Source of the DNA: Amycolatopsis jejuensis
GTDB taxonomy: Bacteria; Actinomycetota; Actinomycetes; Mycobacteriales; Pseudonocardiaceae
DNA length: 64,000 bases
Direction: 5' to 3'
Assembly: GCF_000717335.1 (NCBI RefSeq)
Contig: NZ_JNYZ01000012.1
Coordinates: forward strand, 372,001 to 436,000
Both the position numbers and the translations under genes were made by a program. Under the pieces are notes generated by a model. That model was given only the letters and a program-made list of their open reading frames with translations. It was not told the DNA's origin and searched no databases. Positions 33,498-41,689 of the stretch are shown here, in pieces. Every line of letters starts with the position of its first letter. Positions within the stretch are counted from its first letter, which is position 1.

Positions 33498-34652
33498 CTA
33501 CTGGTCCATGTCGAGGTTCTCGTGGGTCTCCTTCTCGGTGCGGTGGCCGGACTCGTCGCCCGCCGCACCAGCCTTGCCGAAGTCCTTCGTGTTGTCGTAG
33601 GCCTTCCCGGCCATGTCCACCACGGCTTTGCCGGTGTAGGCCGAACCTTTCATGAAATCTGCCGGACCCGCGCCCATCACCGACTTGAACGCCTCGTTAC
33701 CGCCGTTCTTGAGCGCTTCCACGGCGCCCTCGCCGGTCGCCTTCAACCGGGTGCCGACGCTTTCGGACTTGCCGAGGATGCCGGTGATCGCCTTCTGCTC
33801 GCCCGGCATGAGCCGGGTGCCGCCCGCGGTGAGCTTCGAACCCTGCTTGACGAGGTCGTCGGTCCACTTCAGGAGGAAGCCCATGAACTTGTCGAGCAGC
33901 TTGCCGAGCTTGCCGAGGTGCTTGGTGATCTTGCTCATCACGCTCGCGGCCTTCGCCACCGACGCCGCCATCGCGCCGGCGACCGACGAGCCGAGGCTCA
34001 CGATCGACGCGGCGAGCGCGGGCAGCCACAGGTAGATCAGCCAGCTGACCAGCTCGGTGATGATGGCCTTGATGACGTCCTCGATCACCTGCATGACCAT
34101 GGACCACATCTGGAGCGTCTCGGCCACCGAACCCGCGCTGGAGCCGATGCCCTTGATGCCGTCGGAGAACTGCGCCAGCGCCTTCTTGGCCGCCTCGCCG
34201 CCCTCGCCGGTCCACTCCTTGAGCGAATCGTCGCCGGTCTTCACGAAATCGTCGGCCAGCTTGACGAAACCCACACCGATCGAGCTGAAGTTGCCTGCCG
34301 CGTCCTTGAGCGCCGGACCGTCTCCGGTCACGAAGTGCAGCGCGTCCTGCAACGGCTGGATCAGCTCCAGCAGCATGTTGAGGCCGTTGCTGACGAGCCA
34401 GCCGACCGGGTCGAGCGCGAAGCTCGCCATGTCCATGCCCGCGCTGGCGACGAACCCAGCGCCGTCCTTGATCAGGTCGGTTCCGGCGAGCGCGACGTCA
34501 CCGGCATTCTTCGCCGAACCGAGGTTCTCGGTGAGGTTCGCGATCGTCTTGACGCCCTTGCCGACCACCGGGGCCTGCTCGGCCACCTTCAGTGCGCGCG
34601 GCTTGTCGTCCTTCTTGAGCTTGATGTCGTCGGCGACGCTGTCCTGTCCCAT
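33498..34652 (-). CDS. large WXG-type helical protein, putative type VII secretion substrate
   Basis: The 384-residue protein is almost wholly helical, with a WXG turn Trp147-Thr-Gly149 inside a helical hairpin, a hydrophobic central region (about residues 150-235; WLIYLWLPALAASIVSL) and a charged C-terminal tail. It resembles the N-terminal, secretion-competent part of CpnT-like proteins. No toxin or enzyme domain is visible at the C-terminus. It follows the EspC-like gene by 13 nt. Export by an ESX system encoded elsewhere is inference. Confidence 0.65.
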   Translation of the reverse strand: MGQDSVADDIKLKKDDKPRALKVAEQAPVVGKGVKTIANLTENLGSAKNAGDVALAGTDLIKDGAGFVASAGMDMASFALDPVGWLVSNGLNMLLELIQPLQDALHFVTGDGPALKDAAGNFSSIGVGFVKLADDFVKTGDDSLKEWTGEGGEAAKKALAQFSDGIKGIGSSAGSVAETLQMWSMVMQVIEDVIKAIITELVSWLIYLWLPALAASIVSLGSSVAGAMAASVAKAASVMSKITKHLGKLGKLLDKFMGFLLKWTDDLVKQGSKLTAGGTRLMPGEQKAITGILGKSESVGTRLKATGEGAVEALKNGGNEAFKSVMGAGPADFMKGSAYTGKAVVDMAGKAYDNTKDFGKAGAAGDESGHRTEKETHENLDMDQ

Positions 34653-34665
34653 GCTGTCCCCCTGC

Positions 34666-34986
34666 TCAGAGCGGTCCGTCGATCTTCGCCTGGAACTTGC
34701 CGAAGGTCATCACGGTGTCTTTCTCGTGCCCGTCGTAGATCTCTGCCGCCTTGTTGAGCTTGGTCTGCAGTGCCTCGACGCCGGTCTTCATCTCCTCGAG
34801 CAGCTGCTTGAGGTCGTCGAGCTTGCTCGTGTACGTCTGCTTCACCGCGAGGCCGATCACGCCCCACGACTTGTCGCCGACGTCGGCCTGGCCCACGAGG
34901 TTGCCGAACTTGGCCGCCTCGCCCTTGTAGTGGTCGAGTGCGGTGGAGTACTTGGTGATCGCGGTGGTGACGACGGTGTGGCTCAC
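34666..34986 (-). CDS. EspC/WXG100-like small type VII secretion-associated protein
   Basis: The 106-residue helical protein has the helix-turn-helix layout of the WXG100/EspC superfamily, with Trp41-Gly42 at the turn, and would pair with a partner helix hairpin for ESX export. The spacing and the ybaB-like gene upstream are typical of such loci in Pseudonocardiaceae and mycobacteria. Its ATG overlaps the preceding stop by four bases. The exact family assignment (EspC-type) is from pattern only. Confidence 0.7.
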   Translation of the reverse strand: MSHTVVTTAITKYSTALDHYKGEAAKFGNLVGQADVGDKSWGVIGLAVKQTYTSKLDDLKQLLEEMKTGVEALQTKLNKAAEIYDGHEKDTVMTFGKFQAKIDGPL

Positions 34987-35570
34987 CGGTGGTCCTCCTC
35001 GTCGTTGAACAAGTTCTTGAGGAACTGGTCACCCGCCGACGCCGCGGGTGGCGTCGCGGTGGCCGGGGCCGGTTTGTCGTCCGCCCGCAGCAGGTTGTCG
35101 TTCGCGAAGTCCTCGTCGTCGCTGCGGCGGGCGGCCCGCTGCGGCTGCTCCTCCGGAAGCTTGGACTGCAGTTCCTCCGCCGTGGTTCCCATCGCTTCGG
35201 CCTGTGCTTCGAGCACCTGGTCGGACACGTTGATCCCGAACGCCTGCCCGACGTGTGCGTCGACGATCCCGGCCTGCTTGCGCGCCGCCTCGGCGACCGC
35301 CTGGTGCAGGGTCGACATGATCGTGGCGGCCAGCTGCTGCGGCTGCTGCCGGAGCGCGTCCGGGGTGAGCCGGAGGTCCTTGACCGACCCGCTCGGTCCG
35401 GCGATCACCGTGACGGCCCGGTCGGGCGACACCACCTCCGCCTCGAGCGCGGTCAGCTCCTGCTGCATGTCGCCGACCTTCGCGAACTGGGTCTCGGCCT
35501 GCTTGAGCTTCGTCTGGAACTTCTCGAACTCCGCGACGAGACGGTCCATCTCTGCCGACACGGCGGTCAC
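34983..35570 (-). CDS. YbaB/EbfC-family protein
   Basis: The N-terminal 110 residues match the YbaB/EbfC fold: a long initial helix (MDRLVAEFEKFQTKLKQAE), then VVSPDRAVTVIAGPSGSVKDLRL and LAATIMSTLHQAVAEAARK. The C-terminal 85 residues are a Pro/Glu/Ala-rich extension. YbaB proteins bind DNA as dimers, but those next to WXG100 genes (EspL-like) act in type VII secretion. GTG 35570 is used; an in-frame GTG four codons later is an alternative. First gene of a four-gene reverse-strand operon. Confidence 0.8.
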   Translation of the reverse strand: MTAVSAEMDRLVAEFEKFQTKLKQAETQFAKVGDMQQELTALEAEVVSPDRAVTVIAGPSGSVKDLRLTPDALRQQPQQLAATIMSTLHQAVAEAARKQAGIVDAHVGQAFGINVSDQVLEAQAEAMGTTAEELQSKLPEEQPQRAARRSDDEDFANDNLLRADDKPAPATATPPAASAGDQFLKNLFNDEEDHR

Positions 35571-36186
35571 ACCTTCCCCTGCACGTCACCTGATGTGCGG
35601 ATTATGCCGCTTCCGTCACCTTCGCGCTGCGGGGTCGGCAAATCCGCGGTGGGAGATTCGCCGGAACCCGTCGGACCACCGGGTGGGAGAGTTCCCGGCT
35701 GCTGGTCACGAAATGGTCACGAACATATCGGGCAAACGGGCGGCTGCCGGACGCCATTGTGTGGTGCGCGCCTGCGGCCGAATGGAGTAACGCAGGTCAG
35801 CGGCACCTTTTCGGCCGGGACGCTGGGCGGGAGCGGGCAACTCGGCCCAGTTGGTGAGATATTCACTCATTCGGGGCACGTTCCCACGGTTGATCACCGC
35901 ATTGACAGTCCGTCCGGTTCGCCAGAGTATTTCGCGCATGTCCTCTCCTGTCGCCTTGGTATGGCGCCGGCACGTCGATCTGCGCCAGCAGGCCAGCGCG
36001 CTGTGTAGGAATTCCTGAGCTTGTCCTCGGTCACCGTTCGGTGGCTGGATTTTCTTGCCCCGTAACGGGTTCCGTGGCCCGCGGGGGTTGATGCTTCCCC
36101 TGTTTCGCGCGGGTTTCGTGCTGCCCGGAAAACGGGGGGAGAAGTGCCTTCGCGGCGCTTCACGTGAATAGAAACAGGGAGACACA
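35571..36186. other. divergent intergenic region
   Basis: About 600 nt between the type VII cassette and the SBP56-like gene, lower in GC than the flanking genes. GGTCACGAA is duplicated near 35705 and 35715. One small reverse-strand ORF is possible. Promoters for both directions are expected but no clear box pair was found. Confidence 0.45.
35706..35939 (-). CDS. possible small protein (uncertain)
   Basis: ATG 35939 has a very good ribosome-binding site (AGGAGAGG, four bases before it) and opens a 77-residue frame rich in Arg, Pro and Ala with two tryptophans near each other. No signal peptide, membrane helix or family is recognised, and third-position GC is lower than in neighbours. It may be a real small gene or a chance frame. 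Confidence 0.35.
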   Translation of the reverse strand: MREILWRTGRTVNAVINRGNVPRMSEYLTNWAELPAPAQRPGRKGAADLRYSIRPQARTTQWRPAAARLPDMFVTIS

Positions 36187-38040
36187 ATGCGATTCAGCTC
36201 CTCCTCGGGAGCGCCGCCCCGATGGCGGAAAGCGCTGACGTTCGCGGGCGCCTTGGCGCTCTCGATCGGTGCGGTGACCTACACCGGGTCCACCACGAGC
36301 GCCTACGCCGACGTACAGGTGGTCACCGACGCGAAGACCGCGTCCGACGGCAAGCAGTACTGGGTGCAGAACCACCTGGTCAGCAAGGATGTCGCCCGTT
36401 CGGCGAACGGCACGCCGAAGAAGTGGCTGCTGGTGTGGGCCGGTGACGAGAACATCGCCGACACCGCGGTCAAGGACATCAAGAACCTGCCGGGTTCGCT
36501 CGGCGGCGGGCTGAACAAGGTCAAAAATGCGTTGCCCGGCCCCGATTTCCTCGCGGTGGTCGACGCGACGCAGGGGTCGCCGACGTACGGCAAGGTGGTG
36601 AACACCGCGACCGTCGGACCGCTCGTCGAGAACGAGCCGCACCACATGCAGTACGTGTGGCACAAGGGCGACACGATCTACGCGGGCGCGTTGTTCGCCG
36701 CGGCGACGTACGCGTTCGACGTGAGCGCGCTGCCGCAGCTGAAGCTCAAGGGCATCAGCCTGCCGACGCAGACGCTCGGTGGCTCCGTACCCGACGCGTA
36801 CTGGGTGCTGAAGGACGGCACCGCGTACGGCACGTACATGGGCGGTCCGGTCGTGCCGGGTCCGCACGCGTACCAGGACGGTTCCACGCAGATCGGCAAC
36901 GGCTTCGCCGGCAGCCCCGGTGAGGTCGTGCGCTTCGACCAGAACGCGCAGGTGCTGTCGGAAAGCCCGGCGGCGACTCCGCAGGGCGACAACGCGAAGC
37001 TGTGCGACAACCTTCCGCAGCTGGGTAAACCGTCGTGCGCGAACCCGCACGGCATCCAGGCGCGCGAGGACCTCAACACGCTGGTCACCAGTGACTACGC
37101 CGAACCGCGCAACATCATCCTCGACCCGGTGAAGCAGCCGTCGCCGTACCTGCGCCGGCCGACGATCCGCACGTGGGACATCTCCGACCGCAACCACCCG
37201 AAGCTGAAGGCGGTGTCGTACCTGCCGGACGGGCCGCGGGCGAACCCGGCGGACCCGCTGCACTCGGAAAGCCGCGCGGTCATGGAGACCACGGTGACGA
37301 ACCTGCCCGGGCACAAGGGCGCGTTCGCCGAGACGATGCAGGGCGGGGCGATCTTCTACACGCCGGACATCACGGCGAAGGAACCGCACTGGATCGAGGT
37401 GTTCGACGACGGCACCGCGGGCAAGCCGATCTACGCGCAGAACGACTCGAACGGGGCCAGCTCCAACGGCGGCTGGATCCAGACCAGCCCGGACGACCGG
37501 TTCCTGTACCACGCGGTGCAGGGGCGGCAGAAGGGCGCGCTCGGGCCGGACGACCCGGGTACGACCGGCGGCGTGTACGTGCTCGACATCCAGAAGCTGG
37601 TGAACGCCGGCGACAAGGTCGAGGACATCAAGGGTCGCGTCGACACCAAGGAGAAGGCACAGCAGGGCGGCGGGGGAGACCTGCCGACGGTGGTCGGGTC
37701 CGCGCCGATCAACCCGGGCGTGCCGGGTGCCGGTCCGCACTGGGGCGCGTACGACAACTTCGTGCTCGGCCCGGACGGGCTCTACCACGAAACCCAGCAG
37801 CCGCAGCACATCGCGGTGTCGAACTACTTCGTCGCCCGGTCCGGTTTGGACGGTGACCACAAGGTCAACCTGCTGAACCTTTCGCCGGACGGGAAGCTCG
37901 CGGTCGACCAGAACTTCCGGGACGAGTTCACCGGGCAGGTCGGCCTCAACTTCAACCGCAAATCGTGGCCGCACGGGGACTTCGGCAATGCCAAGCCGCA
38001 CTCCGAGCTCTTCGTGGTCGCGGACGCCGACGTGAAGTAA
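36187..38040 (+). CDS. secreted SBP56/methanethiol-oxidase-like beta-propeller protein
   Basis: The 617-residue protein has a signal peptide (about residues 12-40, ending ...TSAYA) and a body resembling selenium-binding protein 56 / methanethiol oxidase: PDFLAVVDATQGSPTYGKVV, NEPHHMQY, ANPHGIQAREDLNTLVTSDYAEPRN and WPHGDFGNAKPHSELF. The histidines in these motifs match the ones thought to bind copper in methanethiol oxidases. The family link is from motif memory and fairly distant. It is exported here, whereas most relatives are cytoplasmic or periplasmic. RBS AGGGAG precedes ATG 36187. Confidence 0.65.
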   Translation: MRFSSSSGAPPRWRKALTFAGALALSIGAVTYTGSTTSAYADVQVVTDAKTASDGKQYWVQNHLVSKDVARSANGTPKKWLLVWAGDENIADTAVKDIKNLPGSLGGGLNKVKNALPGPDFLAVVDATQGSPTYGKVVNTATVGPLVENEPHHMQYVWHKGDTIYAGALFAAATYAFDVSALPQLKLKGISLPTQTLGGSVPDAYWVLKDGTAYGTYMGGPVVPGPHAYQDGSTQIGNGFAGSPGEVVRFDQNAQVLSESPAATPQGDNAKLCDNLPQLGKPSCANPHGIQAREDLNTLVTSDYAEPRNIILDPVKQPSPYLRRPTIRTWDISDRNHPKLKAVSYLPDGPRANPADPLHSESRAVMETTVTNLPGHKGAFAETMQGGAIFYTPDITAKEPHWIEVFDDGTAGKPIYAQNDSNGASSNGGWIQTSPDDRFLYHAVQGRQKGALGPDDPGTTGGVYVLDIQKLVNAGDKVEDIKGRVDTKEKAQQGGGGDLPTVVGSAPINPGVPGAGPHWGAYDNFVLGPDGLYHETQQPQHIAVSNYFVARSGLDGDHKVNLLNLSPDGKLAVDQNFRDEFTGQVGLNFNRKSWPHGDFGNAKPHSELFVVADADVK

Positions 38041-38056
38041 CCCTCTTTGCCCAGTT

Positions 38057-38111
38057 GTCCGTGAAGGGAACCATCACGGAATCTGATTCCCTCATGGTTC
38101 CCTTCACGGAC
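38057..38111. repeat. 55-nt perfect inverted repeat
   Basis: The 18-nt arm GTCCGTGAAGGGAACCAT (38057-38074) is exactly inverted at 38094-38111, with a small inner GGAATC/GATTCC hairpin. It lies between two same-strand genes, 17 nt after a stop. I recall near-identical elements dispersed in Amycolatopsis genomes. Confidence 0.85.
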
Positions 38112-38139
38112 TTCGGGCGAGTCTTGCGAAAGGTCGGAA

Positions 38140-39900
38140 ATGGATCACCACATCGCCCCGGTGGCCACCGGTTCGTCCGGGGTGGACAGTGCCGCCCTGG
38201 TCCTGCGGCTCGTGTTGCTGCTCGCGACTGCATTCCTTGCCGGGACCGGGGTGTTGCGCCCGCTCGTCGGCGTACTGCCCCGTAAGTTGTGGCTCACCAC
38301 CGGTGCGCTGGGCCTGGTTTCGGCGGTGCTGGCGGCGGTTTCCGCGGCGACGGTGGACGTCAACCTCGTCGCGCTGATCATCCACGTCGTGCTCGCGCTG
38401 GCGGTGCCGGTGCTGCTGCGCTGGCCGACGGCGGGGCGATGGGCGTCGCTGGCGCTGGTGGTGCTCGTGGTGCTGGAGACGTCGGTCGGCGGCTCGGGGA
38501 TCTCGTTCGCCATTGACACCGTGTACGTCGCCGCGGCCGCGTTGTGGTTCGGCGTCACGCTGCTGTCGGCGTGGGTGCCGGTGGAGCAGTGGCGGTCGAC
38601 GCCGTTGCGCGTCGGGCCGTTGTCGGTGACGCTCGGCGGATTGCTGACGCTGGCCGGGGTCGTACAGCTCGGCGTGTCCGGCATTGCTTTAGACCGGCGG
38701 CTGTACGGGACGCTGTTCGGGATCTCGTTGCTGGTGGTGGTTTTGCTGCCCGCGGTGGTCACCGTGGTGTCGGCGATCTTGTTGTCCCGTAACGTTTCTC
38801 TCCGGTCTTATCGCTACGGTGTTGCCGGTGTCGCGCTTGGTTTTGTTGCCTGGAGCGCGCTTGCCGCGGTGCCGCAGCCTGCGCCGTTGCCGGTTCCAGG
38901 CGTTCCGTTGCTGACGGACGCTGCTGTCGGCGGCGCGACCGTGCCGGTTCTTGTGAGCCCGCAACGGCCTGGCCGCAACCTCGTGCACTTCCCGGCGAGT
39001 GCGGGTACGGACCTGTCCGCCGGGGTCGAGGGCGGGATCGTCTCGTCCGCGGTGGCGCGGGGCGGTGCCGAGGGTAGCTGGGCCGAGGTCGACCTCCCGG
39101 CCGGGCGCAGCACTCTCGTGGTACGCAAGGGCGCCGCGACGGTGTCGCTGGACGTGGATGCCGGTACCGACCCGGGTCCGGCCATCTCCGACGCCGACGC
39201 GCCGGAATGCGCCGAAGCCGCGCTGGGCAGTTTGGTGGCGCAAAAGCCTGCGGTGCTGACCAGCTGCCCGGCGGACGCGTTGTCGCCGGAGGACCGCGGT
39301 TCGCTGGTGAAGCTGGTCGAATTCCTGGCCGGACGGAAGCCGTCCGCGATCACGCTGGTCGAAGACCGTTCGCCGCGCGGGGTACAGGCCGCGCAGCTCG
39401 TCCGCGAGACGGCGGCGCGCAACGGCCTGCCGGTACGCCCCGATGCGGCGGCTGACACGGCGCTGGTGGTCGTCTCGGGTTGGAGCGACGGGTACGTCGC
39501 GATGAGCCGAGCGGCCGAATCGCAACGGCTGAAGCCGACGCACCAGTACGGCCTCTATCTCGCGCCGTGGTTGCTGAACGGACCCATCGTGAACGCCGTG
39601 GCCAGCGCGGCAATGCCACTGCGGTTCGACCCGCGGGACCAGCTGGCTGTGTCGTATGCAGTCGCGGTCGGCAATGCCTTCGGCGGCGAAAGCCCTTCGC
39701 TGGGCGGATTCCGCACGTGGCTGGGTCCACAGTGGACGTCGGTGAACGGCGAGGTGCAGCTGTACGCGGCCGCGCAGGTGAATGCGATGCCGATGTACCC
39801 GAACGAACCGCATGCGCCGGGAATGCAGGCCGCCCGCGACTACGCAGGCCAGTGGATCCCGGACGGAACGATTGTCCCGATCAGCGGTGTCCTCCGCTGA
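38140..39900 (+). CDS. polytopic membrane protein with extracytoplasmic C-terminal domain
   Basis: The 586-residue protein has about eight transmembrane helices in its first 260 residues, starting after a MDHHIAPV opening, in a layout like CopD/YcnJ copper proteins; the rest (about 270-586) is a soluble, probably outer domain with two cysteines (PECAEA, TSCPAD) and a repeated alpha/beta pattern. No family is recognised with certainty. It follows the SBP56-like gene, so a copper-related partnership is possible but is inference. ATG 38140 has only a weak AAAGG upstream. Confidence 0.7.
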   Translation: MDHHIAPVATGSSGVDSAALVLRLVLLLATAFLAGTGVLRPLVGVLPRKLWLTTGALGLVSAVLAAVSAATVDVNLVALIIHVVLALAVPVLLRWPTAGRWASLALVVLVVLETSVGGSGISFAIDTVYVAAAALWFGVTLLSAWVPVEQWRSTPLRVGPLSVTLGGLLTLAGVVQLGVSGIALDRRLYGTLFGISLLVVVLLPAVVTVVSAILLSRNVSLRSYRYGVAGVALGFVAWSALAAVPQPAPLPVPGVPLLTDAAVGGATVPVLVSPQRPGRNLVHFPASAGTDLSAGVEGGIVSSAVARGGAEGSWAEVDLPAGRSTLVVRKGAATVSLDVDAGTDPGPAISDADAPECAEAALGSLVAQKPAVLTSCPADALSPEDRGSLVKLVEFLAGRKPSAITLVEDRSPRGVQAAQLVRETAARNGLPVRPDAAADTALVVVSGWSDGYVAMSRAAESQRLKPTHQYGLYLAPWLLNGPIVNAVASAAMPLRFDPRDQLAVSYAVAVGNAFGGESPSLGGFRTWLGPQWTSVNGEVQLYAAAQVNAMPMYPNEPHAPGMQAARDYAGQWIPDGTIVPISGVLR

Positions 39901-39925
39901 TTTTCTCCCCGAGGAAAGGAAACCC

Positions 39926-40417
39926 ATGAAACGCATTGCCGCCCGGATCCTGCTGCCCCTGACCGCGGCGGGAGCATTCGCCGCGTTGGCAGGCGGTGTG
40001 GCGGATGCCGCGGTACCGGGCCTGCCTGCGGTACCTGGTGTGCCTGCTTTGCCGACCGGTGGCCTGCCTGCCTTGCCGACGGGTGGTTTGCCTGCTTTGC
40101 CGACCGGCGGTTTGCCCGCGTTGCCGACGGGTGGCTTGCCTGCTTTGCCGCCCGGCGGGCTGCCCACCGGTGGCCTGCCTGCCTTGCCGACCGGCGGACT
40201 TCCCGCGGTGCCCGGCCTTCCCGCGGCGGGGGTGCCCTCCGTGCCGGGCTTGCCCGCTCTCCCGGGAGTTCCCGGTGCACCGGGGCAGCCCACCGGTGGC
40301 ACAGCGCCGATCTGGGTTGTGCCCGGGCTGGACGTCGGCGGCGTCCTCGCGCCGACCACCCAGCTTCCCCAGCAGGCGCTCGCGCCGGTGGTCAACCTCG
40401 TCACCCCGCTGTCCTGA
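39926..40417 (+). CDS. secreted LPALPTGG-repeat protein
   Basis: The 163-residue protein has a signal peptide (about residues 1-28, ending ...GVADA) and then an almost pure repeat tract: LPALPTGG and close variants occur about six times in tandem (24-nt units, about residues 39-92), followed by VPG/LPA-rich variants and a non-repetitive end (PIWVVPGLDVGG). Extended Pro/Gly/Leu repeats suggest an elastic or wall-spanning surface protein. AGGAAAGGAAACCC precedes the ATG. The repeat number is likely to vary between strains. Function unknown. Confidence 0.8.
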   Translation: MKRIAARILLPLTAAGAFAALAGGVADAAVPGLPAVPGVPALPTGGLPALPTGGLPALPTGGLPALPTGGLPALPPGGLPTGGLPALPTGGLPAVPGLPAAGVPSVPGLPALPGVPGAPGQPTGGTAPIWVVPGLDVGGVLAPTTQLPQQALAPVVNLVTPLS

Positions 40418-40450
40418 CCCCCGATTTCCCGATCAGCGAAGGAGAAACCC

Positions 40451-40681
40451 ATGAAGAAGACCGTCATCCGGGCCGTTGCGGCCACCCTGCTCGCCGGGGC
40501 CGCCGTGCTCGGGGCCGCTGCGCCCGCGCTGGCTGCGGCGCAGGACGGGGTCGTCGTAGTCGACGAGCCGGACACCACGAACCTGACCAACATCTGGACG
40601 TTCGCGCCGCTCGGCGTGCCCGTGCTGGGTGCGATCCAGTCGCTCAACGGCGTGCCCGGACGGATTCTGCCCGCCGGCTGA
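40451..40681 (+). CDS. small secreted protein
   Basis: The 76-residue product is a signal peptide (about residues 1-29, ending ALA) plus a mature part of under 50 residues (AQDGVVVVDEPDTTNLTN, then FAPLGVPVLGAIQSLNG). No cysteines, no repeats. It lies 33 nt after the repeat-protein gene with a GAAGGAGAAACCC site, so it is probably co-expressed. I do not recognise the family. Confidence 0.75.
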   Translation: MKKTVIRAVAATLLAGAAVLGAAAPALAAAQDGVVVVDEPDTTNLTNIWTFAPLGVPVLGAIQSLNGVPGRILPAG

Positions 40682-40742
40682 CCGCGTCCGCCGGTGGTTC
40701 CCACGGGAGCCACCGGCGGGTGGCCCGGAAAGAACGAAGGAC

Positions 40743-41225
40743 ATGGACAGACAGCTGATCGGCCGGCTCGCGATCGCCGGTATCGCCGTGGCCGCAGTGG
40801 CCGCGACCGTGGTGATCCTCGGCACCGGCGACGACCCCGCTCCCGTCGCCGTCGCCGCCCCGGCACCCACCTCCGCACCCCCGCAACGCGCCCCCGACCG
40901 CACGGTCACGAGCACCCTGCCCCCGACGACGTCGGTCGCGCCCGCGCCGTCGGGCCTGCAGATCACGTACGAACTCACCGGCTCCGGCACCGCCACCGTG
41001 GTCTACGACGACAACGGGCTCGGCCTGGTGCATCAGGAACTGTCCGTACCGCTGCCCTGGCGCAAGGACCTGACCTGGCCGAAGACGTCCGTCCCGCCGA
41101 CCGTGCAGCTCATGGGCCAGTCGACCGGCCCGCTCGAATGCCACGTTCTGGTGAACGGCGTGGAGGTCCGCACGGCGAAAGCCGCCGCCGGAGAGGTCGC
41201 GACCTGCACGGGACGGCTCACCTGA
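40743..41225 (+). CDS. MmpS-like membrane-anchored accessory protein
   Basis: The 160-residue protein has one N-terminal transmembrane helix (about residues 7-26), a Pro/Ala/Thr linker and a C-terminal beta domain matching the MmpS family: ITYELTGSGTATVVYDD, LPWRKDLTW, and a final CHVLVNG...ATCTGRL with two cysteines. MmpS proteins assist MmpL lipid transporters, but no mmpL gene is in this window. ATG 40743 follows GAACGAAGGAC; the longer frame overlaps the previous gene. Confidence 0.78.
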   Translation: MDRQLIGRLAIAGIAVAAVAATVVILGTGDDPAPVAVAAPAPTSAPPQRAPDRTVTSTLPPTTSVAPAPSGLQITYELTGSGTATVVYDDNGLGLVHQELSVPLPWRKDLTWPKTSVPPTVQLMGQSTGPLECHVLVNGVEVRTAKAAAGEVATCTGRLT

Positions 41226-41296
41226 CTTCTCGGCCGGTGGATTCCGCGGGCAGGTAGCGTGCGGAACCGCAGGGAAACCGATTCGAGGAGTGCGTC

Positions 41297-41446
41297 ATGG
41301 ACGGCGACGAGACCGCCCAGCCGAAGGACAAGAAGGCCGAGGGAAGCCACGCCGCGCCGGAGGGGGCCGGGGTGCACCCGCTGATCGACCTGTCGAGGGA
41401 CCCGAACCCGGGCCACCCCGACCACGCCAAACCGGACGAGGACTGA
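41297..41446 (+). CDS. small acidic/hydrophilic protein
   Basis: ATG 41297 follows GAGGAGTGCGTC and opens a 49-residue frame, MDGDETAQPKDKKAEG... to ...HPDHAKPDED. It is hydrophilic and disordered-looking, with an Asp/Lys/Pro/His-rich make-up. Good ribosome-binding site and high third-position GC support it, but no family is recognised. Confidence 0.5.
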   Translation: MDGDETAQPKDKKAEGSHAAPEGAGVHPLIDLSRDPNPGHPDHAKPDED

Positions 41447-41689
41447 CCGCGCCCCATCCCCGAGCCGGGGTGGGGACCGAGTCGCCTCGACCCCGGCTCA
41501 TCCAGGCAGTTGAACGGCCCGGTCCCGCCAAACCGGGCGGGCCGTGGCCGCCTCGACCCCGCTGGGCCAGGTTGGGACGAGCAGCCCTGACCAGGCGAAG
41601 CCGGGCAGGACGGACCGCTCTCTCACACTGCACCGGGGCCGGACGACCGCCCCGCCCACATCCGGCTGGGGTGCGTCGGCCCTGCGCGG

